Positions 36,145-46,036 of a DNA stretch of 64,000 nt are shown piece after piece; positions within the stretch are counted from its first letter, which is position 1; every line of letters starts with the position of its first letter. The stretch comes from Corynebacterium yudongzhengii (lineage in GTDB: Bacteria > Actinomycetota > Actinomycetes > Mycobacteriales > Mycobacteriaceae): assembly GCF_003065405.1 (NCBI RefSeq), contig NZ_CP026947.1, positions 248,001 through 312,000 on the forward strand, in the 5' to 3' direction. The notes beneath the pieces are model-generated. The model saw nothing but the letters and a program-made list of their open reading frames with translations, had not been told where the DNA came from and did no database searches. Both the position numbers and the translations under genes were made by a program.

Positions 36145-36150
36145 TAGCAT
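36145..36150 (+). promoter_or_regulatory. -10 box of mshA, leaderless type
   Basis: TAGCAT lies seven bases before the ATG at 36158, supporting that start over the ATG at 36149, which overlaps the box. Confidence 0.45.
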
Positions 36151-36157
36151 GGACTTC

Positions 36158-37459
36158 ATGAATCAGATGCGCGTCGCCATGATCTCGATGCACACCTCGC
36201 CGCTGGAGCAGCCGGGTATCGGCGATGCCGGCGGTCTTAACGTCTACGTGCTCAATACCGCCCGTGAGCTGGCCCGCGCCGGGCACCGGGTGGACGTTTA
36301 CACCCGGGCGACCCGCCCGAGCCAGGGCACGGTCGTCGACGTCACCGAGGGCTTGCGCGTTATCAATATCACCGCCGGGCCCTATGAGGGACTCGAGAAA
36401 GCGGAGCTGCCCACCCAGCTGGTCGCGTTCGCCGGCGGGGTCGTCGAATACGCGCGCTGCCACGGCCTGCGCTACGACGTCATCCACTCCCACTACTGGC
36501 TCTCCGGCCAAGTCGGCTGGCTGCTGCGCGATCTCTGGGCCGTGCCTTTGGTGCACACCGCCCACACGCTCGCGGCGGTGAAGAACTCCTATCGCTCGGA
36601 GGATGACACCCCGGAGACCGAGGCGCGCCGCATCTGCGAGCAGCAGCTCGTCGATAATGCGAACCTGCTCGTGGTCAACACCCGCGACGAGACCGACCAG
36701 CTCGTCGAGCACTATGATGCCGATCCCACCCACATCGAGGTCGTGTCCCCAGGCGCCGACACCAAGCTCTACACCCCTGGTACCTCCCGCAACACCGAGC
36801 GCTCCCGCCGCGAGCTCGGCCTGCCGCTGCACAGCAAGGTCGTCGCCTTCGTCGGCCGCATGCAGGAGTTCAAAGGCCCGCAGGTCCTGATCCGCGCCGT
36901 CGCAAAGCTTTTCGAACGCGACCCCTCCCGCGATCTGCGCGTGGTGCTCTGCGGCGGCGCCTCCGGGGCGACCGCCGATCGCGCGTACTACCAGGACATG
37001 GTCCGCGAGCTCGGCCTGCACCGACGCGTGCGCTTTTTGGACCCGCGCCCGCCGGAGGAGCTCGTCGCGCTCTACCAGGCCGCCGACATCGTCGCCGTGC
37101 CCAGCTACAACGAGTCCTTCGGGCTGGTCGCCGTCGAGGCCCAGGCGACCGGCACCCCCGTCGTCGCCGCGCGCGTCGGCGGGCTGCCCGTCGCGGTCGC
37201 CGACGGCACCACCGGGGTGCTTGTCGACGGCCACGCCCCCGAAAACTGGGCCGATGCCCTAGCAAAGCTTCTCGACGACGACGAGACCCGCATCCAGATG
37301 GGCGAGGCGGCCGTCGGCCACGCGGAGGAGTTCAGCTGGGCCGCGTGTGCCCAGCGCCTCGAGGAGGGCTACCTCCAGGCCCGCCTGATGCCGCAGCAGG
37401 ATTGCTCGGCGCGCCGGGCGATCGGCGATGGCCATCACTTTGACCACCACGGCGGCTAA
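36158..37459 (+). CDS. mshA: D-inositol-3-phosphate glycosyltransferase (mycothiol synthesis)
   Basis: First enzyme of mycothiol synthesis (433 aa): transfers GlcNAc from UDP-GlcNAc to inositol 3-phosphate. It is a GT-B fold retaining GT4 enzyme. [26 protein letters not shown] is the N-terminal substrate loop, [14 protein letters not shown] follows, [19 protein letters not shown] starts the donor domain, and the nucleotide-sugar motif is [37 protein letters not shown]. Start codons at 36149, 36158 and 36167 are all in frame; 36158 suits the upstream -10 box. Mycothiol is the main low-molecular-weight thiol of actinobacteria. It is followed 20 bases later by gpmA, the standard order. Confidence 0.93.
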   Translation: MNQMRVAMISMHTSPLEQPGIGDAGGLNVYVLNTARELARAGHRVDVYTRATRPSQGTVVDVTEGLRVINITAGPYEGLEKAELPTQLVAFAGGVVEYARCHGLRYDVIHSHYWLSGQVGWLLRDLWAVPLVHTAHTLAAVKNSYRSEDDTPETEARRICEQQLVDNANLLVVNTRDETDQLVEHYDADPTHIEVVSPGADTKLYTPGTSRNTERSRRELGLPLHSKVVAFVGRMQEFKGPQVLIRAVAKLFERDPSRDLRVVLCGGASGATADRAYYQDMVRELGLHRRVRFLDPRPPEELVALYQAADIVAVPSYNESFGLVAVEAQATGTPVVAARVGGLPVAVADGTTGVLVDGHAPENWADALAKLLDDDETRIQMGEAAVGHAEEFSWAACAQRLEEGYLQARLMPQQDCSARRAIGDGHHFDHHGG

Positions 37460-37479
37460 ATATTTGGCATGCTGGAGGT

Positions 37480-38226
37480 ATGAGCAACGGAAAGCTGATC
37501 CTCGTTCGCCATGGCCAGAGCGAGTGGAACAAGTCTAACCAGTTCACCGGCTGGGTCGATGTCAACCTCACCGACAAGGGCCGCGAAGAAGGCGCCAACG
37601 CGGGCCGATTGATGTGGGAGAAGGACGCCCTGCCCGATATCGTCTACACCTCCTTGCTGCGCCGCGCGATTACCACCGCGAACATCGCGCTCGATGCGTG
37701 TGATCGCCACTGGATCCCGGTGGTGCGCAACTGGCGCCTCAACGAGCGCCACTACGGCAAGCTGCAGGGCCTGAACAAGGCGGAGATCCGCGAGGAGTTC
37801 GGCGAGGAGCAGTTCATGACGTGGCGCCGCTCGTACGACACCCCGCCGCCGGAGATCGACCCGGACAACGAGTACGCCCAGACCGACGACCCGCGCTACT
37901 TCAACCTGCCGCAGGTCCCGCGCACGGAGTGCCTGAAGGATGTCGTCGAGCGCTTCGTTCCGTATTTCACCGACAACATCCTGCCGCACGCGATGAAGGG
38001 TGAGAACGTCATGGTCGCCGCCCACGGCAACTCGCTGCGCGCGCTGGTGAAGTACCTGGACAAGATCTCGGAGGAGGACATCGCCGGTCTCAACATCCCG
38101 ACCGGTATGCCGCTGGTCTACGAGATTACGGCGGAGGGCGACGTCGTCAACCCGGGTGGCACCTACCTGGATCCGGAGGCCGCCGAGGCCGGTGCCGCGG
38201 CCGTCGCCAACCAGGGTCAGAAGTAA
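37480..38226 (+). CDS. gpmA: 2,3-bisphosphoglycerate-dependent phosphoglycerate mutase
   Basis: Glycolytic enzyme (248 aa) interconverting 3- and 2-phosphoglycerate. The phospho-His motif [18 protein letters not shown] is at residues 8-25, and the second His is in [17 protein letters not shown] near residue 182. [23 protein letters not shown] and the conserved substrate-lid residues are present. A strong GGAGG lies six bases before the ATG. It sits between mshA and the senX3-regX3 pair, as in mycobacteria and other corynebacteria. Confidence 0.96.
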   Translation: MSNGKLILVRHGQSEWNKSNQFTGWVDVNLTDKGREEGANAGRLMWEKDALPDIVYTSLLRRAITTANIALDACDRHWIPVVRNWRLNERHYGKLQGLNKAEIREEFGEEQFMTWRRSYDTPPPEIDPDNEYAQTDDPRYFNLPQVPRTECLKDVVERFVPYFTDNILPHAMKGENVMVAAHGNSLRALVKYLDKISEEDIAGLNIPTGMPLVYEITAEGDVVNPGGTYLDPEAAEAGAAAVANQGQK

Positions 38227-38236
38227 ACGCTAGGTA

Positions 38237-39472
38237 GTGTCCGCCACCTTCGCGTTCATTGCGGGAGCAGTACTGGCAACAGTGCTGCTCCCGTTAGGCA
38301 TGCGCATCAAAGAACGCATCGACCGCATGCGCTCGACCGCCACGTTCGAAGACAACCAGGTCACCACCGTCAGCCAGGTGCTGCACCTGGTCACCCAGGG
38401 CTCGCCGACGGCGGTGACCGTCGTCGATCGCTCCGGCGGGGTGATCCTGTCGAACTCGCGGGCGCACGACATGGCCATCGTGCACGACCGCACCATCAAC
38501 CCCGAGGTCTGGGAGGTCGCCCAGAAGGTCTTCGAGGATAAAGAATCCCGCGTGCTGGAGCTCTCCATGCCGCACCGGCGCACGGGCAACCGGGTCACCC
38601 ACGTCAGCGCCCTGCTCAAGCCGCTGACGCTTGTCGACGACCGCTTCCTCATCATCTACGGCACCGACGAATCGGAAGCGGTGCGCATGGAAAACGCCCG
38701 CCGCGACTTCGTGGCGAACGTCTCCCACGAGCTCAAGACCCCCGTTGGGGGGATGAGCCTGCTCGCGGAGGCGCTGCTCGATTCGGTCGATGACGTCGAG
38801 CACGTCGAGTATTTCGGGCAGAAGCTGCTCGACGAATCCCAACGCATGGGCGACATGATCTCCGAGCTGATTTCGCTGTCCAAGCTGCAGGGCGCCGAGG
38901 CGCTGCCGGAGATGGCGCCGGTGGCCGTCGACGATCTGGTCGACGAGGCCATCGCCCGCAACCAGCTCAACGCAGAGAGCGCCGGCATCGAGCTGACCGC
39001 CGGCAAACCCGGTGGCCTGCAGGTCATCGGCGATAAGACCCTGCTGGTGACGGCGCTGAGCAACCTGATCTCGAACGCCATTAACTACTCGCCGAACGCC
39101 CTGCCGGTGACCGTCTCGCAGAAGGTGGTCGACGACGTGGTGCACATCCGCGTCACCGACCGCGGCATCGGCATCGCCCCGGAGGACCAGAAGCGCGTCT
39201 TCGAGCGCTTCTACCGCGTCGACCGCGCGCGCTCGCGGGCGACGGGCGGTACCGGGCTTGGACTAGCCATAGTCAAACATGTGGTGGCGAACCATGGAGG
39301 TAACATCAAGTTGTGGTCCCGACCCGGCACCGGGTCGACGTTCACCATCGAGCTTCCGATCCATTGGCCCGAGAAGCCAGAGCGGAAAGCGGAAGTCGAG
39401 GAGGACGGCGACAGTGCTCTCCGGAAAGCTGTGAGCCGGGTGAAGACACGCAGAAAGGACAAAACGTCATGA
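38237..39472 (+). CDS. senX3: SenX3-type sensor histidine kinase
   Basis: Membrane sensor kinase (411 aa) of the phosphate-type two-component system. One N-terminal membrane helix (TFAFIAGAVLATVLLPLGM) is followed by a PAS-like domain (about 45-140). The H-box FVANVSHELKTPVGGMSLLAEA has its phospho-His near residue 160, and the ATPase domain has NLISNAINYSPNA (N-box), DRGIGIAPEDQ (G1) and TGGTGLGLAIVKHVV (G2). GTG start ten bases after gpmA. Its stop overlaps the regX3 ATG (ATGA), so the pair is coupled. In C. glutamicum the equivalent pair is called CgtS3-CgtR3. Confidence 0.9.
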   Translation: MSATFAFIAGAVLATVLLPLGMRIKERIDRMRSTATFEDNQVTTVSQVLHLVTQGSPTAVTVVDRSGGVILSNSRAHDMAIVHDRTINPEVWEVAQKVFEDKESRVLELSMPHRRTGNRVTHVSALLKPLTLVDDRFLIIYGTDESEAVRMENARRDFVANVSHELKTPVGGMSLLAEALLDSVDDVEHVEYFGQKLLDESQRMGDMISELISLSKLQGAEALPEMAPVAVDDLVDEAIARNQLNAESAGIELTAGKPGGLQVIGDKTLLVTALSNLISNAINYSPNALPVTVSQKVVDDVVHIRVTDRGIGIAPEDQKRVFERFYRVDRARSRATGGTGLGLAIVKHVVANHGGNIKLWSRPGTGSTFTIELPIHWPEKPERKAEVEEDGDSALRKAVSRVKTRRKDKTS

Positions 39473-40167
39473 CCAACATTCTGATCGTCGAGGACGAGGA
39501 GTCGCTGGCCGACCCGTTGGCCTTTCTGCTCCGCAAAGAGGGCTTCGAGGTGGACACCGCCGTCGACGGTCCTAGCGCCCTGAGGGAGTTCGAGAAGGGG
39601 CGTACCGATCTGGTGCTTTTGGATCTCATGTTGCCGGGGATGTCGGGCACGGACGTCGCTAAGCAAATGCGCTCTACGTCGAACGTCCCGATCATCATGG
39701 TCACCGCGCGCGACTCGGAGATCGACAAGGTCGTCGGCCTCGAATTAGGTGCCGACGACTACGTGACCAAGCCTTACTCTTCGCGCGAATTGATCGCGCG
39801 GATCCGGGCGGTGCTGCGCCGCGGCGGCGCCGGGGTCGAGGAGGAGGCCGTCGACGTCGAGAACTCGCAGATCCTCGAAGGCGGGCGGGTGCGCATGGAC
39901 GTCGGCAGGCATACCGTCACTGTCGACGGCGAGCCGGTGCCCATGCCGCTGAAGGAGTTCGACCTGCTCGAATACCTGCTGTCGAACGCTGGGCGCGTGC
40001 TCACGCGCGGTCAGCTCATCGACCGCATCTGGGGGCCCGACTACGTCGGCGACACCAAGACCCTCGACGTCCACGTCAAGCGCCTGCGCTCCAAGGTCGA
40101 GGAGGAGCCCTCACGCCCGCGGCATCTGGTCACCGTGCGCGGGCTCGGTTACAAGTTTGAGGCCTGA
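39469..40167 (+). CDS. regX3: RegX3-type response regulator
   Basis: OmpR/PhoB-family response regulator (232 aa). The receiver has the acidic pocket VEDEES, the phospho-Asp in [13 protein letters not shown] near residue 52, TARDSE and the Lys in [13 protein letters not shown]. The winged-helix effector follows with [29 protein letters not shown] and [17 protein letters not shown] recognition helix. It overlaps senX3 by four bases, and AAAGGA is upstream. Likely controls phosphate-starvation or cell-envelope genes. Its 3' end overlaps the convergent Cys-rich gene by 19 bases. Confidence 0.93.
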   Translation: MTNILIVEDEESLADPLAFLLRKEGFEVDTAVDGPSALREFEKGRTDLVLLDLMLPGMSGTDVAKQMRSTSNVPIIMVTARDSEIDKVVGLELGADDYVTKPYSSRELIARIRAVLRRGGAGVEEEAVDVENSQILEGGRVRMDVGRHTVTVDGEPVPMPLKEFDLLEYLLSNAGRVLTRGQLIDRIWGPDYVGDTKTLDVHVKRLRSKVEEEPSRPRHLVTVRGLGYKFEA

Positions 40168-41033
40168 TCGCTCGCCGGGTGCTTCAGCCGCGGGTATTCG
40201 GCGCGCTTGCGGCAATGCTCGGCGAGCACCTCGTAGGCGGCCTCGCCCATCATCGCGATCAGCCCGTCCTTCTGCGAGACCCACACCGGCTCGTCAGCGA
40301 TGTGGCAACCCGGCGCCGAGGAGCACCACCAGTGGAAGTCCTCGCCGCCGTTGCCCCAGGCCCGCCGGTCGTATTCGGTGATGGTGGTCCGCAGGATCTC
40401 GACGTCGTCACTCCGGGTCTCCCACGCCTCGTGCCGACGCGTCGGCACCTGCCAGCACACCTCCGGCTTGACGACGGTAATGTCTCCCCCTTCCGCCAGC
40501 GCCCACTGATGGAGCGCGCAGCCGGTGCCACTCGGCCAGCCCGCCCGGTTGGCGAAGACGCAGCCGCCGTCGACCACCTTCGTCTTCAGCGCGGGTTCGG
40601 CCTCGCCCTCGTCCTTATCCAGCTCGTCCCACTCGAGCCAGGGCTCGGTGTCGGTGGCCATCGCGTCGGCCAAGAACTTGTCGGTGCCCTTCGGGCGCAG
40701 CTGCCAGTACTTCGCGGGCATCTCCGCGACGGCGTCGTAGAGCTGATCGCGATCCTCCTCGTCCGCGAGGAACGCCCCGTGGGTACAGCAGGCGATGGCC
40801 GGGTGCTCCGTGTCGATCCCGTGGCAGCTCTGGGTGCCGAACATGCACGTGTAATAAGACTCGATCCAGGTCAAGTCGATGCTGAAGACGTGCTCGGCAT
40901 CCTCCGGGTCGGTGAACTCGAACCACTCCCTCGGGAAATCCGGGGCGAGCTCACGACCGGCGGCGATCGATTTCCCCGCCGGCGAGAAGGCGGGAAAGCC
41001 TAGATGGGTAGGTCCAGATTGCGGGTGATTCAC
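40149..41033 (-). CDS. Cys- and Trp-rich conserved protein of unknown function
   Basis: 294 aa, soluble. Conserved-looking blocks with many Cys and His residues ([76 protein letters not shown]) suggest a metal or Fe-S site. I do not recognise the family with certainty; it resembles the zinc/iron-chelating Cys-cluster proteins in layout. The GTG at 41033 is preferred: TAGGTT lies eight bases upstream, and the upstream frame to 41102 runs into the ppx coding region. It is divergent from ppx across 34 bases and convergent with regX3. Confidence 0.7.
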   Translation of the reverse strand: MNHPQSGPTHLGFPAFSPAGKSIAAGRELAPDFPREWFEFTDPEDAEHVFSIDLTWIESYYTCMFGTQSCHGIDTEHPAIACCTHGAFLADEEDRDQLYDAVAEMPAKYWQLRPKGTDKFLADAMATDTEPWLEWDELDKDEGEAEPALKTKVVDGGCVFANRAGWPSGTGCALHQWALAEGGDITVVKPEVCWQVPTRRHEAWETRSDDVEILRTTITEYDRRAWGNGGEDFHWWCSSAPGCHIADEPVWVSQKDGLIAMMGEAAYEVLAEHCRKRAEYPRLKHPASDQASNL

Positions 41034-41041
41034 ACCAGACC

Positions 41042-41047
41042 AACCTA
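41042..41047 (-). promoter_or_regulatory. -10 box of the Cys-rich gene, leaderless type
   Basis: TAGGTT on the minus strand, eight bases before the GTG at 41033. Confidence 0.45.
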
Positions 41048-41054
41048 GACCGTC

Positions 41055-41060
41055 TACCCT
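41055..41060 (+). promoter_or_regulatory. -10 box of ppx, leaderless type
   Basis: TACCCT lies seven bases before the ppx GTG, only eight bases from the opposing -10 box of the Cys-rich gene, so the two promoters overlap. Confidence 0.45.
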
Positions 41061-41067
41061 AGAACAT

Positions 41068-42006
41068 GTGCGATTAGGTGTATTAGACGTGGGCAGCAAC
41101 ACTGTTCACCTCGTGGCAGTCGATGCCCGCAACGGCGGGCACCCCACTCCCATGAGCGACTGGAAGACCAGCCTCCGGCTCGTCGAGATGCTCGACGACA
41201 AGGGAGCGATCCACGAGAAGGGTCAAAAACGTCTCATCAACGCGATCTCGGAGGCGGCGGAGCTCGTCGATAAGCTCGGCGCCCAAGAGATCATCCCGTT
41301 CGCCACCTCGGCTATCCGCTCGGCGACGAACTCCCAGGAGGTCCTCCAGGCCATCGAGAAGAAAACCGGAGTGCGCCTCGAGGTGCTCTCCGGCGAGGAG
41401 GAGGCCCGCCTGACGTTTTTGGCCGTGCGCCGCTGGTACGGGTGGTCCGCCGGACGCATCACCAACCTCGACATCGGGGGCGGCTCCCTGGAGCTGTCCA
41501 CCGGCTCCGACGAAACCCCCGACATCGCCCTCTCCCTCGACCTGGGCGCCGGGCGGTTAACCCACCAGTGGTTCGACTCCGACCCGCCGGAGCGCAAACG
41601 CGTCAAGGCACTGCGCGACTACATCGACGCCGAGTTGGTCGAACCGGCCCGAAAGTTCAAGATGTACGGAGAGCCCGGGCTCGCGGTGGGAACGTCGAAA
41701 ACCTTCCGCACCCTCGCCCGGCTGACCGGTTCCGCACCGAGCTCAGCCGGACCGTACGTCAAGCGCACGCTCACGGCCCCCGGGCTGCGGCAGCTGATCG
41801 CGTTCATCTCCCGGATGACGGCTGCCGACCGCGCGGAACTGGAGGGGATATCCTCGGATCGTTCCCACCAGATCGTCGCGGGCGCACTCGTGGCCGAGGC
41901 GAGCATGCGGGCACTGGGGATCGACAACATGGAGATCTGCCCCTGGGCCCTGCGGGAGGGCGTGATCCTGCGCCGCATCGACAAGGGACTGGACAATGAG
42001 AAGTAA
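41068..42006 (+). CDS. ppx: Exopolyphosphatase (Ppx/GppA family)
   Basis: 312 aa enzyme of the sugar-kinase/actin fold that removes terminal phosphate from polyphosphate or pppGpp. The N-terminal phosphate-1 motif is [19 protein letters not shown], and [19 protein letters not shown] and [14 protein letters not shown] are the family signatures with the catalytic Glu. It lacks the C-terminal HD-like domain of long GppA enzymes, like the short actinobacterial Ppx1 type. GTG start, apparently leaderless. The next gene follows after 14 bases. Confidence 0.9.
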   Translation: MRLGVLDVGSNTVHLVAVDARNGGHPTPMSDWKTSLRLVEMLDDKGAIHEKGQKRLINAISEAAELVDKLGAQEIIPFATSAIRSATNSQEVLQAIEKKTGVRLEVLSGEEEARLTFLAVRRWYGWSAGRITNLDIGGGSLELSTGSDETPDIALSLDLGAGRLTHQWFDSDPPERKRVKALRDYIDAELVEPARKFKMYGEPGLAVGTSKTFRTLARLTGSAPSSAGPYVKRTLTAPGLRQLIAFISRMTAADRAELEGISSDRSHQIVAGALVAEASMRALGIDNMEICPWALREGVILRRIDKGLDNEK

Positions 42007-42020
42007 GGACGGCACGAACC

Positions 42021-42896
42021 ATGGCTGAGAACAAACAGCTGACAGTTGCGGAGCTTCTGGCTCGCGCCCGCCAAGAGAACCCGGACAGCGGGGACGAGGA
42101 GCAGCCCAAGCGCCGCCGTCGCCGCAGCCTCGAGGAAGGCGGAGTCTCCGTCGCAGAGCTCACCGGCTCCTTCAAGGCCGTCGACGCTGCCCCGCAGGAG
42201 GCGAAGCACTCGTCCGTTCCGATCGACGCGCCGGCCGAGGAGGCGGAGGCTGATTCTGGCTCGGAGTCGGCGGAGGTTTCGGAGGCTTCGGAGCCGAAGC
42301 AGGACTCTGAGAAAGCCGAAGAGCGCAAGGGCCTGTCGGATGAGGATACTGGTGTCATCAACAAGGTGGACGACACCGCCCCGGCTGAGAAGAAGGCGGA
42401 GAAGAAGCCTGAAAAGAAGCCTGCCCCGCAGCCCGCCGAGACCGGCGTGATGCCGCGGGTCGACCACGTCGACGAGCTCGAGGACGCGGAGCGTTCTTCG
42501 CAGGCGGCTGCGGGTGCCGGTGTGGCTGGCTCGACTAAGGCGTCTGCCGTCGACGAGCAGAAGACCCCGGATCGCACCCCGGCCGAGCGCCCTGCCGAGG
42601 ACGTCGCCGCGGCCGACGATTCCGATGACTCCGACGACGACTCCGGCCTCAACATTGCCGCGGTGTTGGGCCTGGCGCTGCTGGGGATCGTCATCGGCGT
42701 GGCCATCTTCCTCGGATTCCAGCAGCTGTGGGCGAACGTGAGCAGCTGGCTCGTGGTGGTGTGCGCGCTGATCGTCACCGCGGTCATGGTCGGTGCCGTG
42801 AAGGTACTGCGCACCGCCAGCGATGGTTTGTCCATGACCCTGGCCGCGCTCGTCGGTCTCGTCATCACGTTGGGACCTGCCGCGCTCGTGCTCTAG
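42021..42896 (+). CDS. Membrane protein with a long acidic disordered N-terminus
   Basis: 291 aa. After a short conserved start (LTVAELLARARQENP, then RRRRRSLEEGGVSVAELTGS) about 170 residues are low-complexity and rich in Ala, Glu, Asp, Lys, Pro and Ser. Two or three membrane helices close the protein (about 213-235, 243-260 and 268-290). A membrane protein of this kind follows ppx in mycobacteria (Rv0497) and corynebacteria. Function unknown. A strong terminator follows. Confidence 0.78.
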   Translation: MAENKQLTVAELLARARQENPDSGDEEQPKRRRRRSLEEGGVSVAELTGSFKAVDAAPQEAKHSSVPIDAPAEEAEADSGSESAEVSEASEPKQDSEKAEERKGLSDEDTGVINKVDDTAPAEKKAEKKPEKKPAPQPAETGVMPRVDHVDELEDAERSSQAAAGAGVAGSTKASAVDEQKTPDRTPAERPAEDVAAADDSDDSDDDSGLNIAAVLGLALLGIVIGVAIFLGFQQLWANVSSWLVVVCALIVTAVMVGAVKVLRTASDGLSMTLAALVGLVITLGPAALVL

Positions 42897-42913
42897 CTCG
42901 TAGATCCCTTTTT

Positions 42914-42953
42914 CGAAGGCCCCACGATCACTCCGTCCGATCGTGGGGTCTTC
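42914..42953 (+). terminator. Terminator after the ppx-linked membrane gene
   Basis: CGAAGGCCCCACGATC and GATCGTGGGGTCTTCG form a long near-perfect stem (15 of 16 pairs, core 42920-42929 with 42939-42948). A T-rich but interrupted tail follows. Confidence 0.75.
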
Positions 42954-42965
42954 GGTCGTTTCCGG

Positions 42966-43086
42966 GGTAGTTACTCAAATCTTGGGCCCGTGTCGGCCGG
43001 ATTTATCCCGGAAATTTAAATAACTACCGACGATAACCCCAATTCCAGGCCCCCAAACCCCAAGATCGTCGGTAGTTACTCAAATC
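42966..43086. repeat. Intergenic inverted and direct repeat around GTAGTTACTCAAAT
   Basis: GGTAGTTACTCAAATC occurs at 42966-42982 and again at about 43070-43086. Between them ATAACTACCGACGAT (near 43019-43033) pairs with ATCGTCGGTAGTTAC (near 43064-43078) as a perfect 13-bp stem. The DNA after it is C/A-rich (repeated CCACCAACAACC). No gene is visible before proC. Confidence 0.75.
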
Positions 43087-43267
43087 CAAACCCCACCGTC
43101 CCCACAACCCACCAACAACCCACCAACAACCCCACCCCACCCCAAGTGACAGAGATTATTTCCCGCCGTCGATCGCCACCCCGACCAGCACCGACGCACA
43201 CAAAAACCAACCCAGTACCCATGCCCACCCTGCGACCCTGACCCCTTTTCTGGCACCATCGGGGGTC

Positions 43268-44074
43268 ATGAGCACTATCGCAATTATCGGCGCTGGCAAC
43301 ATCGGCGAGGCTCTCATCTCGGGTCTCGTGGCTGCCGGCCATGATCCCAAGTCCGTTATCGCTACCAACCGCACGCCGTCGCGTTCGAAGTATCTCGAGA
43401 ACGAGTACGGCATCCGCACCACTGATGACAACCATGCCGCGGTCAGCGGCGCGGATTATGTCTTCGTGTGTGTGAAGCCGCCGCAGGTGGTTTCGGTGCT
43501 GTCTGAGTTGGCGGATACGATCGATAAGAATGATTCCACGGTCGTGGCGTCCCTGGCCGCGGGCGTGAAGATCGCTGACATGGAAGAGGCGGTCTCGGCG
43601 GGCACTCCGGTCATCCGCATCATGGCGAACACCCCGATGATCGTCGGGGCGGGCATGAATGCGTGCACGCCGGGTCGCTACGTCAGCGACCAGCAGATGG
43701 ATGAGGTCGCTGAGGTGTTGAGTGCGGTGGGTGACGTGGTCGTCGTCAAGGAGGATCAGATGGACGCCGTCGTCGCCGTCTCTGGCTCCGCACCGGCGTA
43801 CTACTTCCTGTTCACGGAGGCGCTTATCGACGCCGGCGTCCAGGCCGGCCTCCCGCGCGATCTGGCACTGAAGCTGGCGAAGAGCACGGTCGCCGGCGCC
43901 GGCGCCCTGCTCAGCCAGCGTGACGACGAGCCCGCCACTCTGCGTGCCAACATTTCCTCGCCCGGCGGCTCCACGGTGGCGGCCCTGCGTGAGCTCGAGG
44001 AGTCGGGCATCCGCGGTGCCGTCTTCCGCGCTGTCGAGGCGTGCGCCCGCCGTTCGAACGAGCTGGGCGGCTAA
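43268..44074 (+). CDS. proC: Pyrroline-5-carboxylate reductase
   Basis: Last enzyme of proline synthesis (268 aa), reducing pyrroline-5-carboxylate with NAD(P)H. The dinucleotide fold is at the N-terminus (IAIIGAGNIGEALISGLVAAG), followed by DYVFVCVKPPQV and IRIMANTPMIVGAGM. The C-terminal signature VAGAGALLSQRDDEPATLRANISSPGGSTVAALRELEESG is the substrate and dimer region. A G-run (GGGGG) about three to seven bases before the ATG is the likely ribosome site. Its place between ppx and the HTH gene is standard for the group. Confidence 0.95.
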   Translation: MSTIAIIGAGNIGEALISGLVAAGHDPKSVIATNRTPSRSKYLENEYGIRTTDDNHAAVSGADYVFVCVKPPQVVSVLSELADTIDKNDSTVVASLAAGVKIADMEEAVSAGTPVIRIMANTPMIVGAGMNACTPGRYVSDQQMDEVAEVLSAVGDVVVVKEDQMDAVVAVSGSAPAYYFLFTEALIDAGVQAGLPRDLALKLAKSTVAGAGALLSQRDDEPATLRANISSPGGSTVAALRELEESGIRGAVFRAVEACARRSNELGG

Positions 44075-44278
44075 TCCACCCCGGCGGGGGTGTCGCATGC
44101 CTCCGGCCTCGCTGCCGTTCGCGCACGTGCGAGGCGTCATTTCAGACACTTTCAGACACTTTTGAAAACTTGAGTAGCACTAGTCACAGGATTCCCGGTA
44201 GGCTAGCTCAGGCACGTGCGTGTTCGTCCTGCGGGAGGGGAAGCCTGCAGCGCGTAACTTGCTGAAGGGTAGATAATT

Positions 44279-44470
44279 ATGGCTAACGAAGAGATGGGAA
44301 CGTTCCTGACCGTCGCAGAGGTCGCTGAGATCATGCGCGTCTCTAAGATGACAGTGTACCGCCTGGTGCACTCCGGTGAGCTGCCGGCGGTGCGCGTGGG
44401 CCGTTCCTTCCGTGTCCAGGAGAAGGCTGTTAACGAGTACCTCGATAACTCCTTCTACGACGTCGGGTAG
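44279..44470 (+). CDS. Small helix-turn-helix (excisionase/BldC-like) DNA-binding protein
   Basis: 63 aa MerR-type winged HTH: FLTVAEVAEIMRVSKMTVYRLVHSGELPAVRVGRSFRVQEKAVNEYLD. This matches the HTH_17/excisionase fold and the actinobacterial one-domain protein located after proC (Rv0500A in M. tuberculosis). Not phage-linked here despite the family name. GAAGGG lies upstream, and TAGGCT at 44199-44204 is a -10 candidate. Probably a transcription factor of unknown targets. Confidence 0.9.
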   Translation: MANEEMGTFLTVAEVAEIMRVSKMTVYRLVHSGELPAVRVGRSFRVQEKAVNEYLDNSFYDVG

Positions 44471-44659
44471 CAACCGCTACGCCGTCAAGGTGGTGCTAGC
44501 GGCCCGCGGGTGTTTGGAGCGCCCGCGGGCCGCCGGTATGCTGGTACGCATTCGTGCCGGTCGCTTGGGTTCGCCTCTCGCGAGTGCACCGCTGGAGAAC
44601 GCCGAGACCTAGGCCGGCAGGTTGGTACGTATCAAAGAAAGCAAAGTGAGGAAACCGAT

Positions 44660-44761
44660 ATGGGTTCTGTCATCAAGAAGCGCCGCAAGCGCATGTCCAA
44701 GAAGAAGCACCGCAAGATGCTGCGCCGCACCCGCGTTCAGCGCCGCAAGCTGGGCAAGTAA
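44660..44761 (+). CDS. Small ribosomal subunit protein bS22 (AURKAIP1/COX24 domain)
   Basis: 33 aa, extremely basic: [20 protein letters not shown] then [13 protein letters not shown]. This is the actinobacterial 30S peptide bS22 (Rv0500B in M. tuberculosis), invariably next to the small HTH gene. GTGAGGA provides the ribosome site nine bases before the ATG. Longer open frames starting upstream are artefacts. It ends with a strong shared terminator. Confidence 0.93.
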   Translation: MGSVIKKRRKRMSKKKHRKMLRRTRVQRRKLGK

Positions 44762-44775
44762 GCCCTCTCACAACC

Positions 44776-44803
44776 ACGCCACCTCCCCTTGAGGAGGTGG
44801 CGT
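44776..44803. terminator. Bidirectional terminator between bS22 and the HAD gene
   Basis: A perfect 11-bp stem: ACGCCACCTCC (44776-44786) and GGAGGTGGCGT (44793-44803), six-base loop. It lies 14 bases after bS22 and 8 bases after the convergent HAD stop at 44812, so it can serve both. Confidence 0.85.
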
Positions 44804-44811
44804 CTTGCGTA

Positions 44812-45876
44812 TCAACGGCGCCTTCGCGCCCGCCGCAGTTTTAAACTCGCCAGCGAGATCCCCGCGGTCGCGAGCGCTGGTAGCCCGTAGGTGCGCACGG
44901 CGCGGCGCACGCTGCGGTAGTCGCGCACGATCCAGCCTCGCCGTAGGGCCTCCTTCTTCAGAGCCCGGTCCGGGTTGATCGCCACGGCGGTGCCCACCAT
45001 GGACAGCATCGGGATGTCGTTGGAGGAATCCGAATACGCGGTGCACCGCGACAGGTCCAGCCCCTCCAGCGACGACAGCGCCGCCACGGCGTGCTTCTTG
45101 CCGGGGCCGTGCAGGATGTCGCCGACCAGCCGACCGGTGAAGACACCGTCGACCTGCTCGGGCACCGTGCCGAGCGCGCCGGTGAACCCGAGGCGCTCTG
45201 CCAGGATCTGGGCGAGTTGCACCGGCGTGGCGGTGACGAGCCAGACTTGCTGGCCGGCGTCGATATGCATCTGGGCGAGATCGCGCGTGCCGGAGTAGAG
45301 CTTGGCAATCATGCGCTTATCGACGATCTCGCGCCCCAACTCCGTCAACTCATCGACCCGCCGGCCCCGGATGAACTCGAGGGCCTGCTGGCGTCCGGCG
45401 GTGATGTCGTGGGAGCTTTCCGCGCCGATCAGCCGGAATTTGGCCTGCTTGTAGACCATGGGGGCGATGTCGCGCAGCCGGAAGAACTTCTGGCGGGTCA
45501 GGCCCATCGCGAGCTGGACCAGGGAAGAGCCTTGGATGAGGGTGTTGTCGACGTCGAAAAACGCGGCCGCGCCGGGATCGACCGGGATGTCCGGATCGGG
45601 GGTGGTCAGGCGGCTGGCGCCGGCGGCCTCGCGGGCGCCGTGGACGGAGTCGGCGCCGGCGACGTATTCGTCGATGTCGATGCCGAAGAGCTCGGCGACG
45701 GCGGCCTCCGCGGCGGCTTTACCGGCTTCTCGCTGCGGTTTCTCGCCGAGCGGGGGAGCGGCGTAGTCCTCGACGAAGCTGCGGATGTTGCCCCTCGAGG
45801 CGGTCCAGTGGGACAGGAAATCGCGCGCGTTCGACGGGAACTGCGGGGGCTGCGCGGGATCCGGGCTCACGGTCAT
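44812..45876 (-). CDS. HAD-superfamily subclass IB phosphatase (SerB-like)
   Basis: 354 aa. The nucleophile Asp is in [19 protein letters not shown], motif II is [13 protein letters not shown], and motif III/IV is the Lys region plus [26 protein letters not shown]. This is the HAD-IB family (phosphoserine phosphatase-like). The N-terminus (about 85 residues) is an extra segment, and a C-terminal hydrophobic stretch with a basic tail ([23 protein letters not shown]) may touch the membrane. Mycobacterial SerB1 occupies the same place near hemA. Its substrate is not certain. The ATG at 45876 has AAAGAG upstream; a TTG at 45918 is an unlikely alternative. Confidence 0.82.
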   Translation of the reverse strand: MTVSPDPAQPPQFPSNARDFLSHWTASRGNIRSFVEDYAAPPLGEKPQREAGKAAAEAAVAELFGIDIDEYVAGADSVHGAREAAGASRLTTPDPDIPVDPGAAAFFDVDNTLIQGSSLVQLAMGLTRQKFFRLRDIAPMVYKQAKFRLIGAESSHDITAGRQQALEFIRGRRVDELTELGREIVDKRMIAKLYSGTRDLAQMHIDAGQQVWLVTATPVQLAQILAERLGFTGALGTVPEQVDGVFTGRLVGDILHGPGKKHAVAALSSLEGLDLSRCTAYSDSSNDIPMLSMVGTAVAINPDRALKKEALRRGWIVRDYRSVRRAVRTYGLPALATAGISLASLKLRRARRRR

Positions 45877-46036
45877 CCTTGCTCTTTCGCGGGTTGTTTC
45901 TTGGCGTTCGGCGGGCAAAATGCCCCGCCGGGCCTTAGCGGCGGACTATGGTGAAACCATCGTAGTTCGCATGCGATCCGGCTGTCCTTTCACCTGCAGT
46001 CGGGGTGATCGAGGAGCCACAAGGAGGCAGACGTCC

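Noticed and set aside
44279..44470. Phage excisionase marking a prophage
   Set aside because: The gene lies in the conserved proC-HTH-bS22 order of Mycobacteriales, without integrase or phage genes.
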